Of a stretch of DNA of 64,000 nucleotides, positions 47,296 through 56,690 are shown in pieces; within the stretch, counting starts at the first letter, position 1; each line of letters starts with the position of its first letter. This DNA is from Deltaproteobacteria bacterium (GTDB lineage: Bacteria; Desulfobacterota; Binatia; Binatales; Binataceae): the NCBI GenBank assembly GCA_019237115.1, contig JAFAHS010000159.1, positions 34,306 to 98,305 on the forward strand, read 5' to 3'. The notes under the pieces were generated by a model. That model did not search any database. It saw only the letters and a program-made list of their open reading frames with translations, and was not told the DNA's origin. Both the position numbers and the translations under genes were made by a program.

Positions 47296-48456
47296 ATGGA
47301 CTTCGGAATTTTCTACGAGATCCAAGTCAATAGCCCGCTAAAACATCGCGAGCGCGAGTACCAGGCTTTCCATGACGTGATGGACCAGGTCGTGCGTGCG
47401 GAAGAAGTGGGCTTCAGCCACTTCTGGACGGTAGAACATCACTTCCAGGTCGGCTTCGCGCATTCTTCGGCGCCCGAAGTGCTGTACGGAGCAATCTCCC
47501 AGAGGACCAGCAAAATTCGGATCGGCCACGCGGTGGTGCTGCTGCCCTTTCCTTATAATCATCCGGTGCGTATCGCCGAGCGGGTGGCGACCCTGGACAT
47601 CCTGAGCAAGGGACGGGTGGAAGTTGGTACGGGAAGATCGATAACCCAGGTTGAGCTGGGCGGCTTCGGCATCCCGTACAAGGAGACTCGTGCACGATGG
47701 GAGGAAGCGCTCGACATCATCACCACGATTTGGAAGAGCGAGGACGGCACCTTCTCATATAAGGGCAAGTACTTTGATATTCCGCAGCGTACCGTGGTGC
47801 CGATGCCCATTCAGAAGCCGCATCCACCGATATGGGTAGCCTGCACCAGCGATGACACCCACGAGCTCGCAGGCAAGCTGGGATTGGGCCTGTTGTCCTT
47901 TACCCTATTGGTCTCGCCCGAGCGGCTGGGGCAGCGTGTGCGCACCTATCGCGACGCGATCAAGACCGCAAAACCGTACGGAGCCTTTGTGAACAATCGC
48001 GCGGGCGCGTTTTCCATGACGCACATCGCCGACACTGATAAGCAAGCGCGGGAAGACGCCGAGCGTGCATTCATGTCCTATGTCGGCACGACGCTGCGGG
48101 TGAACTCCACCGTACTGGAAGCCAAGAAGACCGGGGTCGAGCCGAAAGACCCTGCGGCAGGTCAGCTACCCGAGCTGCCTAAGCAGTACGAGGGACTAGA
48201 CCCGAGCAAGGTTACCATCGACTCGCTGATTGACCACGGCATGTGCATCTGCGGAAGCCCGGATACCGCAATCAGGCAGCTGGAACGGATCCAAAAGGAA
48301 GCGCAACTCGATCAGTTCCTGGCCATGATGCAGTTCTGGTCGATCCCGCACGCGAAGACGATGCACGCAATCGATTTGTTCGGCAAATATGTGATCCCGC
48401 ACTTCCAGAGGACCCAGCCTTCGCGGGTAGCCACGCAGGGCGCGAGCGCGAATTAG
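47296..48456 (+). CDS. LLM-class flavin-dependent oxidoreductase
   Basis: A 386-residue luciferase-like monooxygenase fold protein using FMN or F420. Seen: MDFGIFYEIQVNSPL at the start, FSHFWTVEHHFQVGF, IRIGHAVVLLPFPYNHPVRI, the sugar/phosphate-binding stretch GRVEVGTGRSITQVELGGFG, and CICGSPDTAIRQLERI near the C-terminus. ATG 47296 is chosen because GGAGG lies seven bases upstream; the frame's earlier start at 47227 lacks a ribosome binding site. The substrate is unknown. The 284 bases before it show no gene. Confidence 0.9.
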   Translation: MDFGIFYEIQVNSPLKHREREYQAFHDVMDQVVRAEEVGFSHFWTVEHHFQVGFAHSSAPEVLYGAISQRTSKIRIGHAVVLLPFPYNHPVRIAERVATLDILSKGRVEVGTGRSITQVELGGFGIPYKETRARWEEALDIITTIWKSEDGTFSYKGKYFDIPQRTVVPMPIQKPHPPIWVACTSDDTHELAGKLGLGLLSFTLLVSPERLGQRVRTYRDAIKTAKPYGAFVNNRAGAFSMTHIADTDKQAREDAERAFMSYVGTTLRVNSTVLEAKKTGVEPKDPAAGQLPELPKQYEGLDPSKVTIDSLIDHGMCICGSPDTAIRQLERIQKEAQLDQFLAMMQFWSIPHAKTMHAIDLFGKYVIPHFQRTQPSRVATQGASAN

Positions 48457-48528
48457 GAAAGGACTCAGGATCTGCGATCCCGTTGGTCGGAGGACGCGGC
48501 CCGGACCCGGGCACCTCTATCTGAGAGG

Positions 48529-48801
48529 TTAGGGGCTACCGAATCTCTCCGCCGCGCGAGCTCGTGCCTTGGCGGCTTCCTCTTCTCGATTCTTAGGCGG
48601 AGCCGTGGTTTCGAGAGAATGCAGAAGATCGGCGGCGACGTGGGCTATGTTGTCGACAGCGCGTTGGAAGGCCTGTTCGTTGCTCTTGGAGGGTTTGTTA
48701 AAGCCGCTGATTTTTCTAACGAATTGGAGGGAAGCCGCTCGAACCTCTTCGCTGGTGACCGGCGGCTCGAAGTTGAAAAGCGTTTTGATATTCCGGCACA
48801 T
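48529..48801 (-). CDS. DUF2277 family protein
   Basis: A 90-residue protein with the characteristic start MCRNIKTLFNFEPPVTSEEV, then FVRKISGFNKPSKSNEQAF and a closing TTAPPKNREEEAAKARA. The match over the whole length is strong. Function is unknown in the family, which is common in soil actinobacteria and proteobacteria. It converges on the LLM oxidoreductase gene. Members are small, soluble and predicted helical. Confidence 0.92.
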   Translation of the reverse strand: MCRNIKTLFNFEPPVTSEEVRAASLQFVRKISGFNKPSKSNEQAFQRAVDNIAHVAADLLHSLETTAPPKNREEEAAKARARAAERFGSP

Positions 48802-49150
48802 TTCCTCTGATCTCCGTCTCGCACCCTACCCTGTGAATCGAAGCTCGGTTTTCGTCCGGCCAGTGGCTCGCGTGCTTATATGAGCCGTTTCTAGGCTATA
48901 TCTCGACTTCTGAACTGGCCACCGGGAACCCTCAAAAAGCAACGTCGCCCGGGTCGAGGATTTCACTGTTTTGCTCCGGCTTCTCGAACTGAGAACTGCC
49001 CTGGTTCTGGCCAGAACAGAAGCCCCACCTCTCACACGTCAAGAATCTCGATCACACCAATCGGACGGCCGGCGAGCCTCCGCCCGACCCGGACCGCTTC
49101 TCGTCACGCCCCACACACGCTGGGCGCGAGGCGAACCGGCGAAAAATATC
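48802..49150. other. Intergenic gap, no gene seen
   Basis: About 350 bases with only short frames and no family features. It probably holds the DUF2277 promoter. Confidence 0.4.
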
Positions 49151-49906
49151 TTAGGGAACGAGGACCCGCTCTTCGCGGGCTGCGTAGCAGTCGATTTCCA
49201 GCTCCAGGCCCTGCACCGGTGGACGCGCGAAATGCCATCGAATGCCGTGATAACCGGCGCTGCCGAGCGCTGGGAGCAAATCGGTTGCCAAGAGAGGATG
49301 CAGATCGTGAACGGTGTAAAGGTTCACAGCGGTCGTATCGTTCCACGCCAGTTTCATCTCGGCCAGCAGCTTGCCGAGAGTCTCGAGCACGCAGGCGGTC
49401 TTGCGGCGGAGGCCATCGACTGACACGTCGCCGGCAGCGACCACTTCCCTTCTTCCGTCGCGTGCGCTCACCTCGGGCGCGCCCGCCAAGACGAAGCCGG
49501 GATGCTGGCTGCCCCGCGCTGGCACCGTGTAATAGAATCCGTACAGAGACGACTCGGCGATCGGAACCACAGCCGGCGCGACATTGGTACGTGCGATGGG
49601 ATTGAGACGATCGATCATTACACCCCATGCTGCAATGCGCTCGAGATAGTGGCGATTGAATTCCTCGAATCCGGCCGTGGTCAAAGCGCCAGGGATGCGC
49701 AGCTCGATACCGCACACGGCGTTGAGCGGACGGCCCGCCGCGCCCATCTGGCGCTCGATGAGCTCAAAGCCGTTTGAGAGCGGGACCAGAGGCTTAAAGC
49801 TGACGTGGACGATCTCGAATCCGGAGTCGGCTAGAGCGCCCGCCGAAAACGGTACGCCGGCACCCTTTAGAAATTTGTAATTTCCCTTGGGATTGTCGAG
49901 TAGCAT
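49151..49906 (-). CDS. RidA-like (YjgF/L-PSP) domain protein
   Basis: A 251-residue protein, about twice the length of a canonical RidA. The C-terminal half carries YjgF-fold features: GDVSVDGLRRKTACVLETLG, KLLAEMKLAWNDTTAVNLYT and VQGLELEIDCYA. The N-terminal half (NYKFLKGAGVPFSAGALADS, FNRHYLERIAAWGV) may be a second, degenerate copy of the fold. Imine deaminase activity is typical of RidA, but the key Arg is not identifiable here. ATG 49906 is chosen; the frame upstream is unlike protein. It lies 74 bases after the acetyltransferase gene on the same strand. Confidence 0.75.
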   Translation of the reverse strand: MLLDNPKGNYKFLKGAGVPFSAGALADSGFEIVHVSFKPLVPLSNGFELIERQMGAAGRPLNAVCGIELRIPGALTTAGFEEFNRHYLERIAAWGVMIDRLNPIARTNVAPAVVPIAESSLYGFYYTVPARGSQHPGFVLAGAPEVSARDGRREVVAAGDVSVDGLRRKTACVLETLGKLLAEMKLAWNDTTAVNLYTVHDLHPLLATDLLPALGSAGYHGIRWHFARPPVQGLELEIDCYAAREERVLVP

Positions 49907-49980
49907 TTCTGTCTGGTTCCTGGCAGGGCGGTTCCCTCGCTCACTAACGCAGCGGTATCCAAACGGACACCGCTTTGCCG

Positions 49981-50871
49981 TCAGTGTACCCCATGAAGGC
50001 GCTTGGTCATCAAGTAGTGAATGTGTCCCTTTGGATGATCTTTTTCTTCGCCGAAGACCCGATAGCCGAGCTTCTCGTACAGGGGCCGCGCCTGGAAGCT
50101 GAAGGTCCCGAGAAATGCCCCGGTGCATCCGCGCGCAATCGCCTGCGCTTCAGCCGCCGTAACCAGCTGCGTGGCTTGTCCTCCGCCGCGAAGTGAGCGG
50201 TCAACCCACACGTAGTCCAGGTAGAGCCAGGAACCCCACAGGTTCCCGAGCGCTCCCCCGACGATTTCACCCCGCTCGTCGCGGAGAAAAAAATTGTGAG
50301 GCCACCAAGCCTGCTCAGGCAAACCCATTGCTGCGTAGGCGTGAGATGATATCCCGAATCTGATTGCACCGGCGGTTTCGCTGGACACATAGGGCTCCAT
50401 CTGGATGACGGGATCGCTGGCGTGTGTGTCGGTGGCATCGTCCTGATCAAGCCTCGTGCTCAGGAAGTACCGGGCGTGCGGCGCGATCGGATGATCCTTC
50501 AGCTCGGCATAAACCGTGTAGCCAAGCTTTTCGTAGAAGGGGCGGGCCTCGTAGCTGCCAGTGCGCAGATGGGAGTGGGTACATGATTTTTCCAGCGCAT
50601 AATGATGGGCCTGCGCCATCAGCGCGGCGCCAAAGCCGCGGCCGCGCAAACTGGCGTCGACCCAAAGGCTTCCCACCAACATCCAACCGCCCCAGATGTC
50701 GCCGAGCAGACCGCCGAGAACCTCGCCGCGCGCTCCGCGCATCACGAAACCGACCGGATAGTAGTCGGCGAGGCCAGTGATCGCGACGTTGTGTTGATCG
50801 ACGCCACGAACCACCGTCTCCCTCCAGGCAGCGCTCGGATAGGGCTCAGAGATGATGGTCAGTTCGCGCAT
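49981..50871 (-). CDS. Tandem GNAT N-acetyltransferase
   Basis: A 296-residue protein made of two GNAT domains in a row. Domain 1 has SLWVDASLRGRGFGAALMAQ and RPFYEKLGYTVYAEL; domain 2 has DYVWVDRSLRGGGQATQL and RPLYEKLGYRVFGEEKDHP. Both acetyl-CoA loops (RGRGFGA and RGGGQAT) are recognisable, the second less canonical, so perhaps only domain 1 binds CoA. The substrate is unknown. ATG 50871 follows GGGTGG. It precedes the RidA-like gene on the same strand. A relic of a related single-domain gene lies at 29300-29622. Confidence 0.88.
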   Translation of the reverse strand: MRELTIISEPYPSAAWRETVVRGVDQHNVAITGLADYYPVGFVMRGARGEVLGGLLGDIWGGWMLVGSLWVDASLRGRGFGAALMAQAHHYALEKSCTHSHLRTGSYEARPFYEKLGYTVYAELKDHPIAPHARYFLSTRLDQDDATDTHASDPVIQMEPYVSSETAGAIRFGISSHAYAAMGLPEQAWWPHNFFLRDERGEIVGGALGNLWGSWLYLDYVWVDRSLRGGGQATQLVTAAEAQAIARGCTGAFLGTFSFQARPLYEKLGYRVFGEEKDHPKGHIHYLMTKRLHGVH

Positions 50872-51052
50872 GTAGCCACCCTTTTTGGGAGATCGCTGGC
50901 GGCCACCAGTGCCGTCGCGCCTGGTTGGAGGCGAGGGCAATCGACGATTATCTGCAAGGCCGAACCCTTCCTGCCCGATCTGAAGGACCGCCAGCGCAGG
51001 ATTCGAGGAAATGCCTGGTGTTACATGTCCCCGAAACCATCAGGACACGATG

Positions 51053-52105
51053 TTACACCCGGCCACCGTCGAGTCGGGTGCGAACGAGTTGCGCACCTTC
51101 GACCATCGCCCTAAGCTTGCCGAACGCGACGTCCCGCGAGAGATACTTCATACCACAGTCGGGCGCGACCGCGAGGCGCTCTGCGGGAACGTGCTTGAGC
51201 GCGGCCTCTATGCGCGCGGCGACGACCTCTGCCGTTTCGATATTTCGATCGGCAAGGTCGAGCACGCCGACGACCATTACTTTGCTCGGAAGGTCGCGCA
51301 GCACCGCGAGGTCGAGCCGGGGCTGGGCGGACTCGATCGAGACCTGGTTGACGGCGCTTCCTTCCAACTCGGTCAAAAATGAATAGCTCGACGGTTTATT
51401 CGGAACCACCGCCGCATAACCGAAGCAGATGTGAATCGCGGTAGTGCCGGTAATGCCAGAGAGCGCCCTGTTCAATGTTTTGACGCCATACTGCTTGGCG
51501 CGCTGGGGGAAGCGCTGCATCCAGGGCTCGTCCAGCTGGACGATGTCCGCCCCCGCGGCAAACAGTTCCCGCACCTCCTCGTTGACGGCCGCGGCAAGCT
51601 CCATCGCGAGCGCCTCGCGGTCGGCGTGATAGCTGGTTTCCGACTGTTCCGACATCGTAAAGGGGCCGGGCAGTGTAATCTTGATTAGCCGATCGGTCTG
51701 CGCGCGCAAGAAAGTCACGTCGCGAATCTCTATCGGCGTGAGCCGGCGCACCGGGCCGGAGAACAGCGGGACCGGCATGGTTACAGTCCGGCCCGCGTTG
51801 CTTATAGTCAGCCTTCCCTCCTGCTTCGGATCGACTCCCGCCAACGCGTTGGCAAACCTGTTGGAATAACTCTCACGGCGAATCTCGCCGTCACTGATGA
51901 TATCCAGGCCCGCGCGCTCCATATCGCGGATCGCGACGATCGTGGCGTCGTCCTGCGCTTGCTCGAGCCAGCGCTCCGAAATGCGCCACAAATCGGGTAC
52001 ACGGGTGCGTGGGACGAAGGTGCTCAACTTGCCCCGATCGATGAGCCAGTCCGGTTGGGGGTAGCTTCCGACCACCATCGTCGGCAGAAGCGCATGCGTT
52101 GTCAT
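51053..52105 (-). CDS. MetE-like cobalamin-independent methyltransferase (C-terminal type)
   Basis: A 350-residue protein matching the C-terminal catalytic barrel of methionine synthase II. Seen: VGSYPQPDWL at the start, ISDGEIRRESYSNRF, IVQLDEPWMQRF, the zinc-site IHICFGY (His and Cys), IESAQPRLDL, VVGVLDLADRNIET and a second cysteine in VAPDCGMKYL. There is no N-terminal MetE half, so it belongs to the short archaeal-type or methylcobamide-related group; the methyl donor and acceptor are open. ATG 52105 is chosen after GCAGGTG; the longer frame is unsupported. Confidence 0.88.
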   Translation of the reverse strand: MTTHALLPTMVVGSYPQPDWLIDRGKLSTFVPRTRVPDLWRISERWLEQAQDDATIVAIRDMERAGLDIISDGEIRRESYSNRFANALAGVDPKQEGRLTISNAGRTVTMPVPLFSGPVRRLTPIEIRDVTFLRAQTDRLIKITLPGPFTMSEQSETSYHADREALAMELAAAVNEEVRELFAAGADIVQLDEPWMQRFPQRAKQYGVKTLNRALSGITGTTAIHICFGYAAVVPNKPSSYSFLTELEGSAVNQVSIESAQPRLDLAVLRDLPSKVMVVGVLDLADRNIETAEVVAARIEAALKHVPAERLAVAPDCGMKYLSRDVAFGKLRAMVEGAQLVRTRLDGGRV

Positions 52106-52511
52106 CGTGGCACCTGCTGCCTCTCGTTCGACCTGAGCTGGATTTAGTGAGCTTAGAATGCCGCAGCCAATCCAAAACTCCAGAATCGGGTCGCGTTCCG
52201 ATAGTCCAGATACTCCGCCGGATCGACGGACGGATCCAGCGCAAGGGCTCGGATCGCCGAAGGGTTCGCGTGAATCGTCGTTCGGGTCAATCACCCATAA
52301 GCGGAGAATCGCTCATCGGGATTGTGGTTGCGCCACGGGTAACCATGCGAAAATCCTGTCCGGTGGCTCCGTGGAAAAGCAATTCCCGTTGACTTGAAAA
52401 GGTGACTTTAACCGGCGACCATCGCCTGGAGAGGGGCAAATCTGCGCAATTTATGGGTCGGAAATAGCTTGACTGGTTGTTTTTGTCTCGCAGACCGCGG
52501 CTCGAATCCTA
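52106..52511. other. Intergenic stretch between divergent genes
   Basis: About 400 bases between the divergent MetE-like and phosphoesterase genes. A tRNA T-arm-like string near 52496-52511 has no cloverleaf partner. Nothing else is seen. Confidence 0.4.
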
Positions 52512-53018
52512 ATGAAACGACGAGTAGAGGGAACTCAATTGCGTTCTTGCGCGCTCATCGGTCTCATTTCAGATACCCACGGATTAATTCGGCCCGAGGC
52601 GCTCAAGGCGCTGCGAGGTTCGGACCTGATCATTCATTGCGGTGACGTCGGTGACCCAGTCGTCCTGGACGTGCTCGAGACACTCGCGCCTGTTCGGGCA
52701 ATCCGTGGCAACAACGACCGGGGCCCTTGGGCCAACCGCCTCCCTCCGCAAGACCTGGTCGAGGTCGGCGGGCACGCGATCTTGGTTCTTCACGACCTCG
52801 CGGAACTCGACCGCGATACCGATGCCGCGGGCTTGACCGCGCTCGCGTTTGGTCATTCGCACAAGCCGGTGATTGAAAAGCGGGGTGGGGTCCTCTTTAT
52901 TAATCCGGGCAGCGCTGGCCCGCGGCGCTTCAGGCTGCCGGTCACCGTAGCGACGCTTGCTCTGGGATCGGGTCGTCGTTGCGAGGCCAAGATCGTCCGA
53001 CTCACCATCTCTAAGTGA
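52512..53018 (+). CDS. YfcE/MJ0936-type metallophosphoesterase
   Basis: A 168-residue calcineurin-like phosphoesterase with all metal motifs: ISDTHG (about 19-24), HCGDVGD, RGNNDRG, VLHD and GHSHKP, followed by FINPGSAGPRR. It uses two divalent metals to cleave phosphodiesters. The start is ambiguous: ATG 52512, or TTG at codon 10, which lies closer to the first strand. The next gene in the same direction is the crotonase, 140 bases on. Confidence 0.9.
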   Translation: MKRRVEGTQLRSCALIGLISDTHGLIRPEALKALRGSDLIIHCGDVGDPVVLDVLETLAPVRAIRGNNDRGPWANRLPPQDLVEVGGHAILVLHDLAELDRDTDAAGLTALAFGHSHKPVIEKRGGVLFINPGSAGPRRFRLPVTVATLALGSGRRCEAKIVRLTISK

Positions 53019-53158
53019 ACCGGCAAACCGCTACCGCTTCGTCTACCTGTGTGGGCTGAAGCTGGATGCCAAGCCCGAATCGCCGACAGACAGTCGAGGT
53101 CATTTGGGGTAGAAGTTCGATTGTTGTATTAGCAATCCTGGTCTAGGGAGGAGATGCA

Positions 53159-53947
53159 ATGCCGCTCATTTGTGAAAAAGTTGGCCACGTCGCGATTCTT
53201 ACGCTGAGCCGTCCCGAGGTGCGCAACGCCTGGTGTGCTGAATTCTTCGCTGGTTTTCGTGAGCGCCTCCCCGAACTGGAGGAAGACCGGGAGGTACGCT
53301 GCGTAATTCTGACCGGCGACGACAAAGGCGGCGCATTCAGCGCTGGCGCCGATCTTAAGAATCCGCGCACCCATACAGAAAATTCCGTCGCTGATTTCCT
53401 GGAGGATCTTCCCAGACGCCGTCGCTCGAGTCCCATCAGTATGCTGACGGACTTCCCAAAGCCGTTGGTAGCTGCCGTCAATGGATACGCGATCGGCATC
53501 GGATGCATTCTGACCCTGTGCTGCGATCTCATCGTCGCATCGGAACGCGCCGAGTGGCGGCTGCCCCAGGTGGCACTCGGAATCTTGCCGGCGCAGGGCG
53601 GCGCGATTCGCGCTGCGCGCTGGGTAGGCAAGGGTCACGCGATGCGTCTTACGATGGGTTTTCCGCTTCGCGCGGAGGAAGCTTATCGAATGGGCCTGGC
53701 GCAGTGGCTGGTTGCTCATGACAATCTGATGGACCAGGCGAAGAACGTTGCGGAACACATCTGCTCGCTGTCGCCGCTGGCCGCACGAGTAGCGAAGGAG
53801 TCGATAAACTCAGGGTACGACCTCCCGCTGGCCGAAACTGCGTATGCTGATCTGTACCGCTTCATGGCACTTCAACTCACCGAGGATAAGACGGAAGGAC
53901 ATCGCGCCTGGCGCGAACGCCGAAAACCGGTATTCAAAGGCCGCTAA
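53159..53947 (+). CDS. Crotonase-family protein lacking both usual catalytic Glu
   Basis: A 262-residue enoyl-CoA hydratase/isomerase fold protein. The CoA-binding and oxyanion parts are present: GGAFSAGADLK and VNGYAIGIGCILTLCCD. The two positions that are Glu in hydratases (GGG.E and PE..LG) are Ile in GIGCILTLCC and Gln in LPQVALGILP. Canonical water addition is therefore unlikely; isomerase, dienoyl-isomerase, hydrolase or decarboxylase activity is possible. ATG 53159 has GGAGGAG upstream. No acyl-CoA dehydrogenase or thiolase is adjacent. Confidence 0.85.
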   Translation: MPLICEKVGHVAILTLSRPEVRNAWCAEFFAGFRERLPELEEDREVRCVILTGDDKGGAFSAGADLKNPRTHTENSVADFLEDLPRRRRSSPISMLTDFPKPLVAAVNGYAIGIGCILTLCCDLIVASERAEWRLPQVALGILPAQGGAIRAARWVGKGHAMRLTMGFPLRAEEAYRMGLAQWLVAHDNLMDQAKNVAEHICSLSPLAARVAKESINSGYDLPLAETAYADLYRFMALQLTEDKTEGHRAWRERRKPVFKGR

Positions 53948-54056
53948 GCGGCGTAGGCATCATCCACTGTACGCCTCTCAAGCGGTCGAACTTCACCCAA
54001 AGCTGCCCAGTGAGCACCATCGACCGGGGGCCAAAGCGATGCCAGAATAACCCCGG

Positions 54057-55631
54057 ATGGAGCCCGCCTCACGCGATCCGCGGACGCGAGTCCTCTACGA
54101 TCTGGCGCGTGAATTTGCCGCACAGCTAGAGCTCGGCCAGCTTCTGCCGCTCATAACCGCCAAGTGCCGCGAGGTCCTCGACGCGGAGGGCGTCGCCATA
54201 CTTTTACTCGATCGCGAACGCGGCGACCTTTACTTCCCCTATTACTCGCAGCGGGATCCCGAGGTAGGGGCCAAGCTGGCCGCCCAGCGCGTTCCAATCG
54301 ATCGCTCATTCGCAGGCTCCGTGCTCAAGAGTGCACGCGCGGAGCGGGTCGACGACCTGGCAGGTGACCCTCGTCACTACAGGGGGGTGGACCGCTCGAC
54401 CGGAGTAACCACCCAATCGATGCTGGCCGCGCCACTGATAGCGCGTGGTGAGCCGATGGGAGTAATCGAAGCGATCAATCATCTAGATGGTCCATTCAAG
54501 GATGAGGATTTGAGCTTGCTCGAATCACTCGCCGAGGTGATCGCGATTGCGCTCAGCAACGCCGACCGCTTCGCGCAAATTCAAACCTCCGAGCAGGTGC
54601 TGCGCAGGCAGGTGGGAGCGCTCAGGAGCGACCTGGTCAAACTCGATCTCGAGCGCGAAATCATCGGCACCAGTCCGGCGATGGCCCAGGTATTGAGCCT
54701 GATCGCCAGTGCGGCAGCATCGTCGATTCGAGTACTGATCGAGGGAGAAACCGGGGCTGGCAAGGAACTAGTCGCCCGGGCTATCCATCGCGCCAGCAAT
54801 CGTGCTGGCGGTCCGTTCATCGCTGTGAACTGCGCTGCGTTCACGGAGACCTTGCTGGAGAGTGAGCTGTTTGGCCATCGGCGCGGCGCTTTCACCGGCG
54901 CGTCCAGCGACGAGCCCGGCGTGTTCAGGGCTGCCAGCGGTGGGGTGATCCTGCTCGACGAGGTCGGCGAGATGCCGAGTCCGATGCAGGCCAAGCTGCT
55001 GCGCGTCCTTCAGGAGGGTGAGATAACGCCAGTTGGTGAGTCGCGCCCGCAGAAAGTCGATGTGCGCGTGCTATCTGCGACTAACCGCGGTCTCCGTGCG
55101 GCGGTGGAAGCCAAAACCTTTCGGGAGGATCTCTACCATCGGCTCGCGGTGTTTCCGATTCGCGTACCGCCGCTCCGTGACCGTCGCGAGGATATTCCAT
55201 TGCTTGCCAGCCGCTTTCTGGCCAGATACTCGCAGGAGAGCGGCAAGCGTATCGGCCGAATCGAAGCCGATGCGCTCGACGCGTTAGTCCGTTTCAACTG
55301 GCCCGGCAACGTCCGTCAGCTGCAGAACGAAATCGAGCGCGCCGTCGCACTCGCCGCCGACGGCCAGAGCATCGCATGCTCGCACCTGTGGGCGGCGGTC
55401 GCCGGCAGCGCTGAGAAGATAGCTACGCGAGACGCTGCTGGTGCTTCGCCCTCGCTGGATGACCTTGAGGGCCAATCGCAGCCGCTCGCCCAGGCAACCG
55501 CCGAATTCCAGAGGCGCTATATCGCTAGCGTGCTCGCCCGTACCGGGGGCAAGGTGACACAGGCGGCCCACCTGCTTGGCATCTCCCGTGTTGCGCTCCA
55601 CAAGAGAATCAAGCAACAGACCGCCGGTTAG
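54057..55631 (+). CDS. Sigma-54-dependent activator: GAF - AAA+ - Fis HTH
   Basis: A 524-residue NtrC-family enhancer-binding protein. A GAF sensor domain (about 15-175) is followed by a coiled linker, an AAA+ domain (about 200-425) with Walker A GETGAGKE, the sigma-54 contact GAFTGA, Walker B GGVILLDEVGEM and an arginine-finger region FREDLYHRLAVFPIRVPPLR, then a C-terminal Fis-type HTH (GGKVTQAAHLLGISRVALHK). It should activate sigma-54 promoters in response to a small ligand; targets are not apparent. There is no receiver domain. ATG 54057 lacks a clear ribosome binding site. Confidence 0.93.
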   Translation: MEPASRDPRTRVLYDLAREFAAQLELGQLLPLITAKCREVLDAEGVAILLLDRERGDLYFPYYSQRDPEVGAKLAAQRVPIDRSFAGSVLKSARAERVDDLAGDPRHYRGVDRSTGVTTQSMLAAPLIARGEPMGVIEAINHLDGPFKDEDLSLLESLAEVIAIALSNADRFAQIQTSEQVLRRQVGALRSDLVKLDLEREIIGTSPAMAQVLSLIASAAASSIRVLIEGETGAGKELVARAIHRASNRAGGPFIAVNCAAFTETLLESELFGHRRGAFTGASSDEPGVFRAASGGVILLDEVGEMPSPMQAKLLRVLQEGEITPVGESRPQKVDVRVLSATNRGLRAAVEAKTFREDLYHRLAVFPIRVPPLRDRREDIPLLASRFLARYSQESGKRIGRIEADALDALVRFNWPGNVRQLQNEIERAVALAADGQSIACSHLWAAVAGSAEKIATRDAAGASPSLDDLEGQSQPLAQATAEFQRRYIASVLARTGGKVTQAAHLLGISRVALHKRIKQQTAG

Positions 55632-55664
55632 CCGGCCACCTCGAACCGGCTCAATAGCGCGCCT

Positions 55665-56690
55665 TCACATCCTCTTACCGATTCTCCCTTGCGCGGTGCC
55701 GGTCAGCTGCCAGCTATGTCCGCCGTCATGGGTGGTAAATTGCCTTCCGTCGCTGGCAGAGACCGTAGCGGAAAGTTCATCGCTGGCCGCAACGCTAACC
55801 AGGTCGGCATCGGTGGGCGAGGCGATCGCTTGCCATTGCTCGCCGTCGACGGTGCGCAAAACGGTTCCGCCGCGCCCAACCACCCAACAGATCTCGGCCG
55901 ACGGCGCGGCACCGGCAAAGAGGTCGCTGGTAGTGCCACTGTTGAGCGGGCGCCAGTGAGTACCGTCGCTGGAGCGGGCGATGACTCCTCCTGTCGTCAA
56001 CCTCCAGAACGTCAAATTTCCGGCGGACGCGATTGTTACGGGCGTGGTGAGATCCGTGCGGTCGGTCGTCTTCAAGGAGGGATGCGGCGGCGAATGGGCC
56101 CGGTTTGGAGATTCATCCGCCCCGGGAGGGACGGTGACCACGGAGGTCGGAAGTGCCGGGGCGGAATTCGCCTGGACGATAGAGGTCCCCTGCTCGGCAG
56201 GTCTCATCCCCAACCAGACTCGCCCCCGCCAGGGCGAGGTCCCGGTCGTCGCCCGGTCTGCGGGAGTTGACTTTTCCTGATTTCCAATCTGAGCCGATGC
56301 TCGAGGGCCAGGCGCAGCGCCGCGAGTTTGCACCGGCGATGCAGCATGACTTTCGGAGGCCGCTTGCTTGAGTCGCGGGTCGTTGGAGGCGATGCAGAGC
56401 GATCTCCCCGCGACCGCTTGAGCGGCCGCTGCTTGCAGCGCGCGCTCCACCTGCGAATTGTCCTTTTGTTTGCGCCAGGCGCTTATCTCCCTGCGCGTGT
56501 CCTGTTCGAAGGACGCTCTTAGATCGGTGAGCGCTTTCTGGCATTGCTCCGACGAATCAAAACTGCCCAGATTTCGCCACTGAGAGACTGGTGTCTTAGC
56601 CGGCAAGACCCCCGGTTTTGCCGGATCTCCGATCGGCGAAATCAGATGCCAACTCACCAGCGCGATCGCGGAATGAAGGCGGAGTCTCAT
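55665..56690 (-). CDS. Exported protein with Ycf48-like (BNR/Asp-box) domain
   Basis: A 341-residue protein with an N-terminal hydrophobic segment (about 5-20). The middle is low-complexity and Ser/Pro/Gln-rich (about 95-215). The C-terminal 125 residues are a Ycf48-type propeller fragment: WRLTTGGVIARSSDGTHWRP, CWVVGRGGTVLRTVDGEQW and DGRQFTTHDGGHSWQLTG, each with an S/T-x-D-G-x-x-W Asp-box. Related domains follow FHA or zinc-ribbon anchors in other bacteria. The start (ATG 56690) has no strong ribosome binding site. It converges on the sigma-54 activator. Confidence 0.7.
   Translation of the reverse strand: MRLRLHSAIALVSWHLISPIGDPAKPGVLPAKTPVSQWRNLGSFDSSEQCQKALTDLRASFEQDTRREISAWRKQKDNSQVERALQAAAAQAVAGRSLCIASNDPRLKQAASESHAASPVQTRGAAPGPRASAQIGNQEKSTPADRATTGTSPWRGRVWLGMRPAEQGTSIVQANSAPALPTSVVTVPPGADESPNRAHSPPHPSLKTTDRTDLTTPVTIASAGNLTFWRLTTGGVIARSSDGTHWRPLNSGTTSDLFAGAAPSAEICWVVGRGGTVLRTVDGEQWQAIASPTDADLVSVAASDELSATVSASDGRQFTTHDGGHSWQLTGTAQGRIGKRM

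Noticed and set aside
52490..52515. tRNA-like T-arm string (GGCTCGAATCC)
   Set aside because: No anticodon arm, D arm or acceptor partner can be folded around it.
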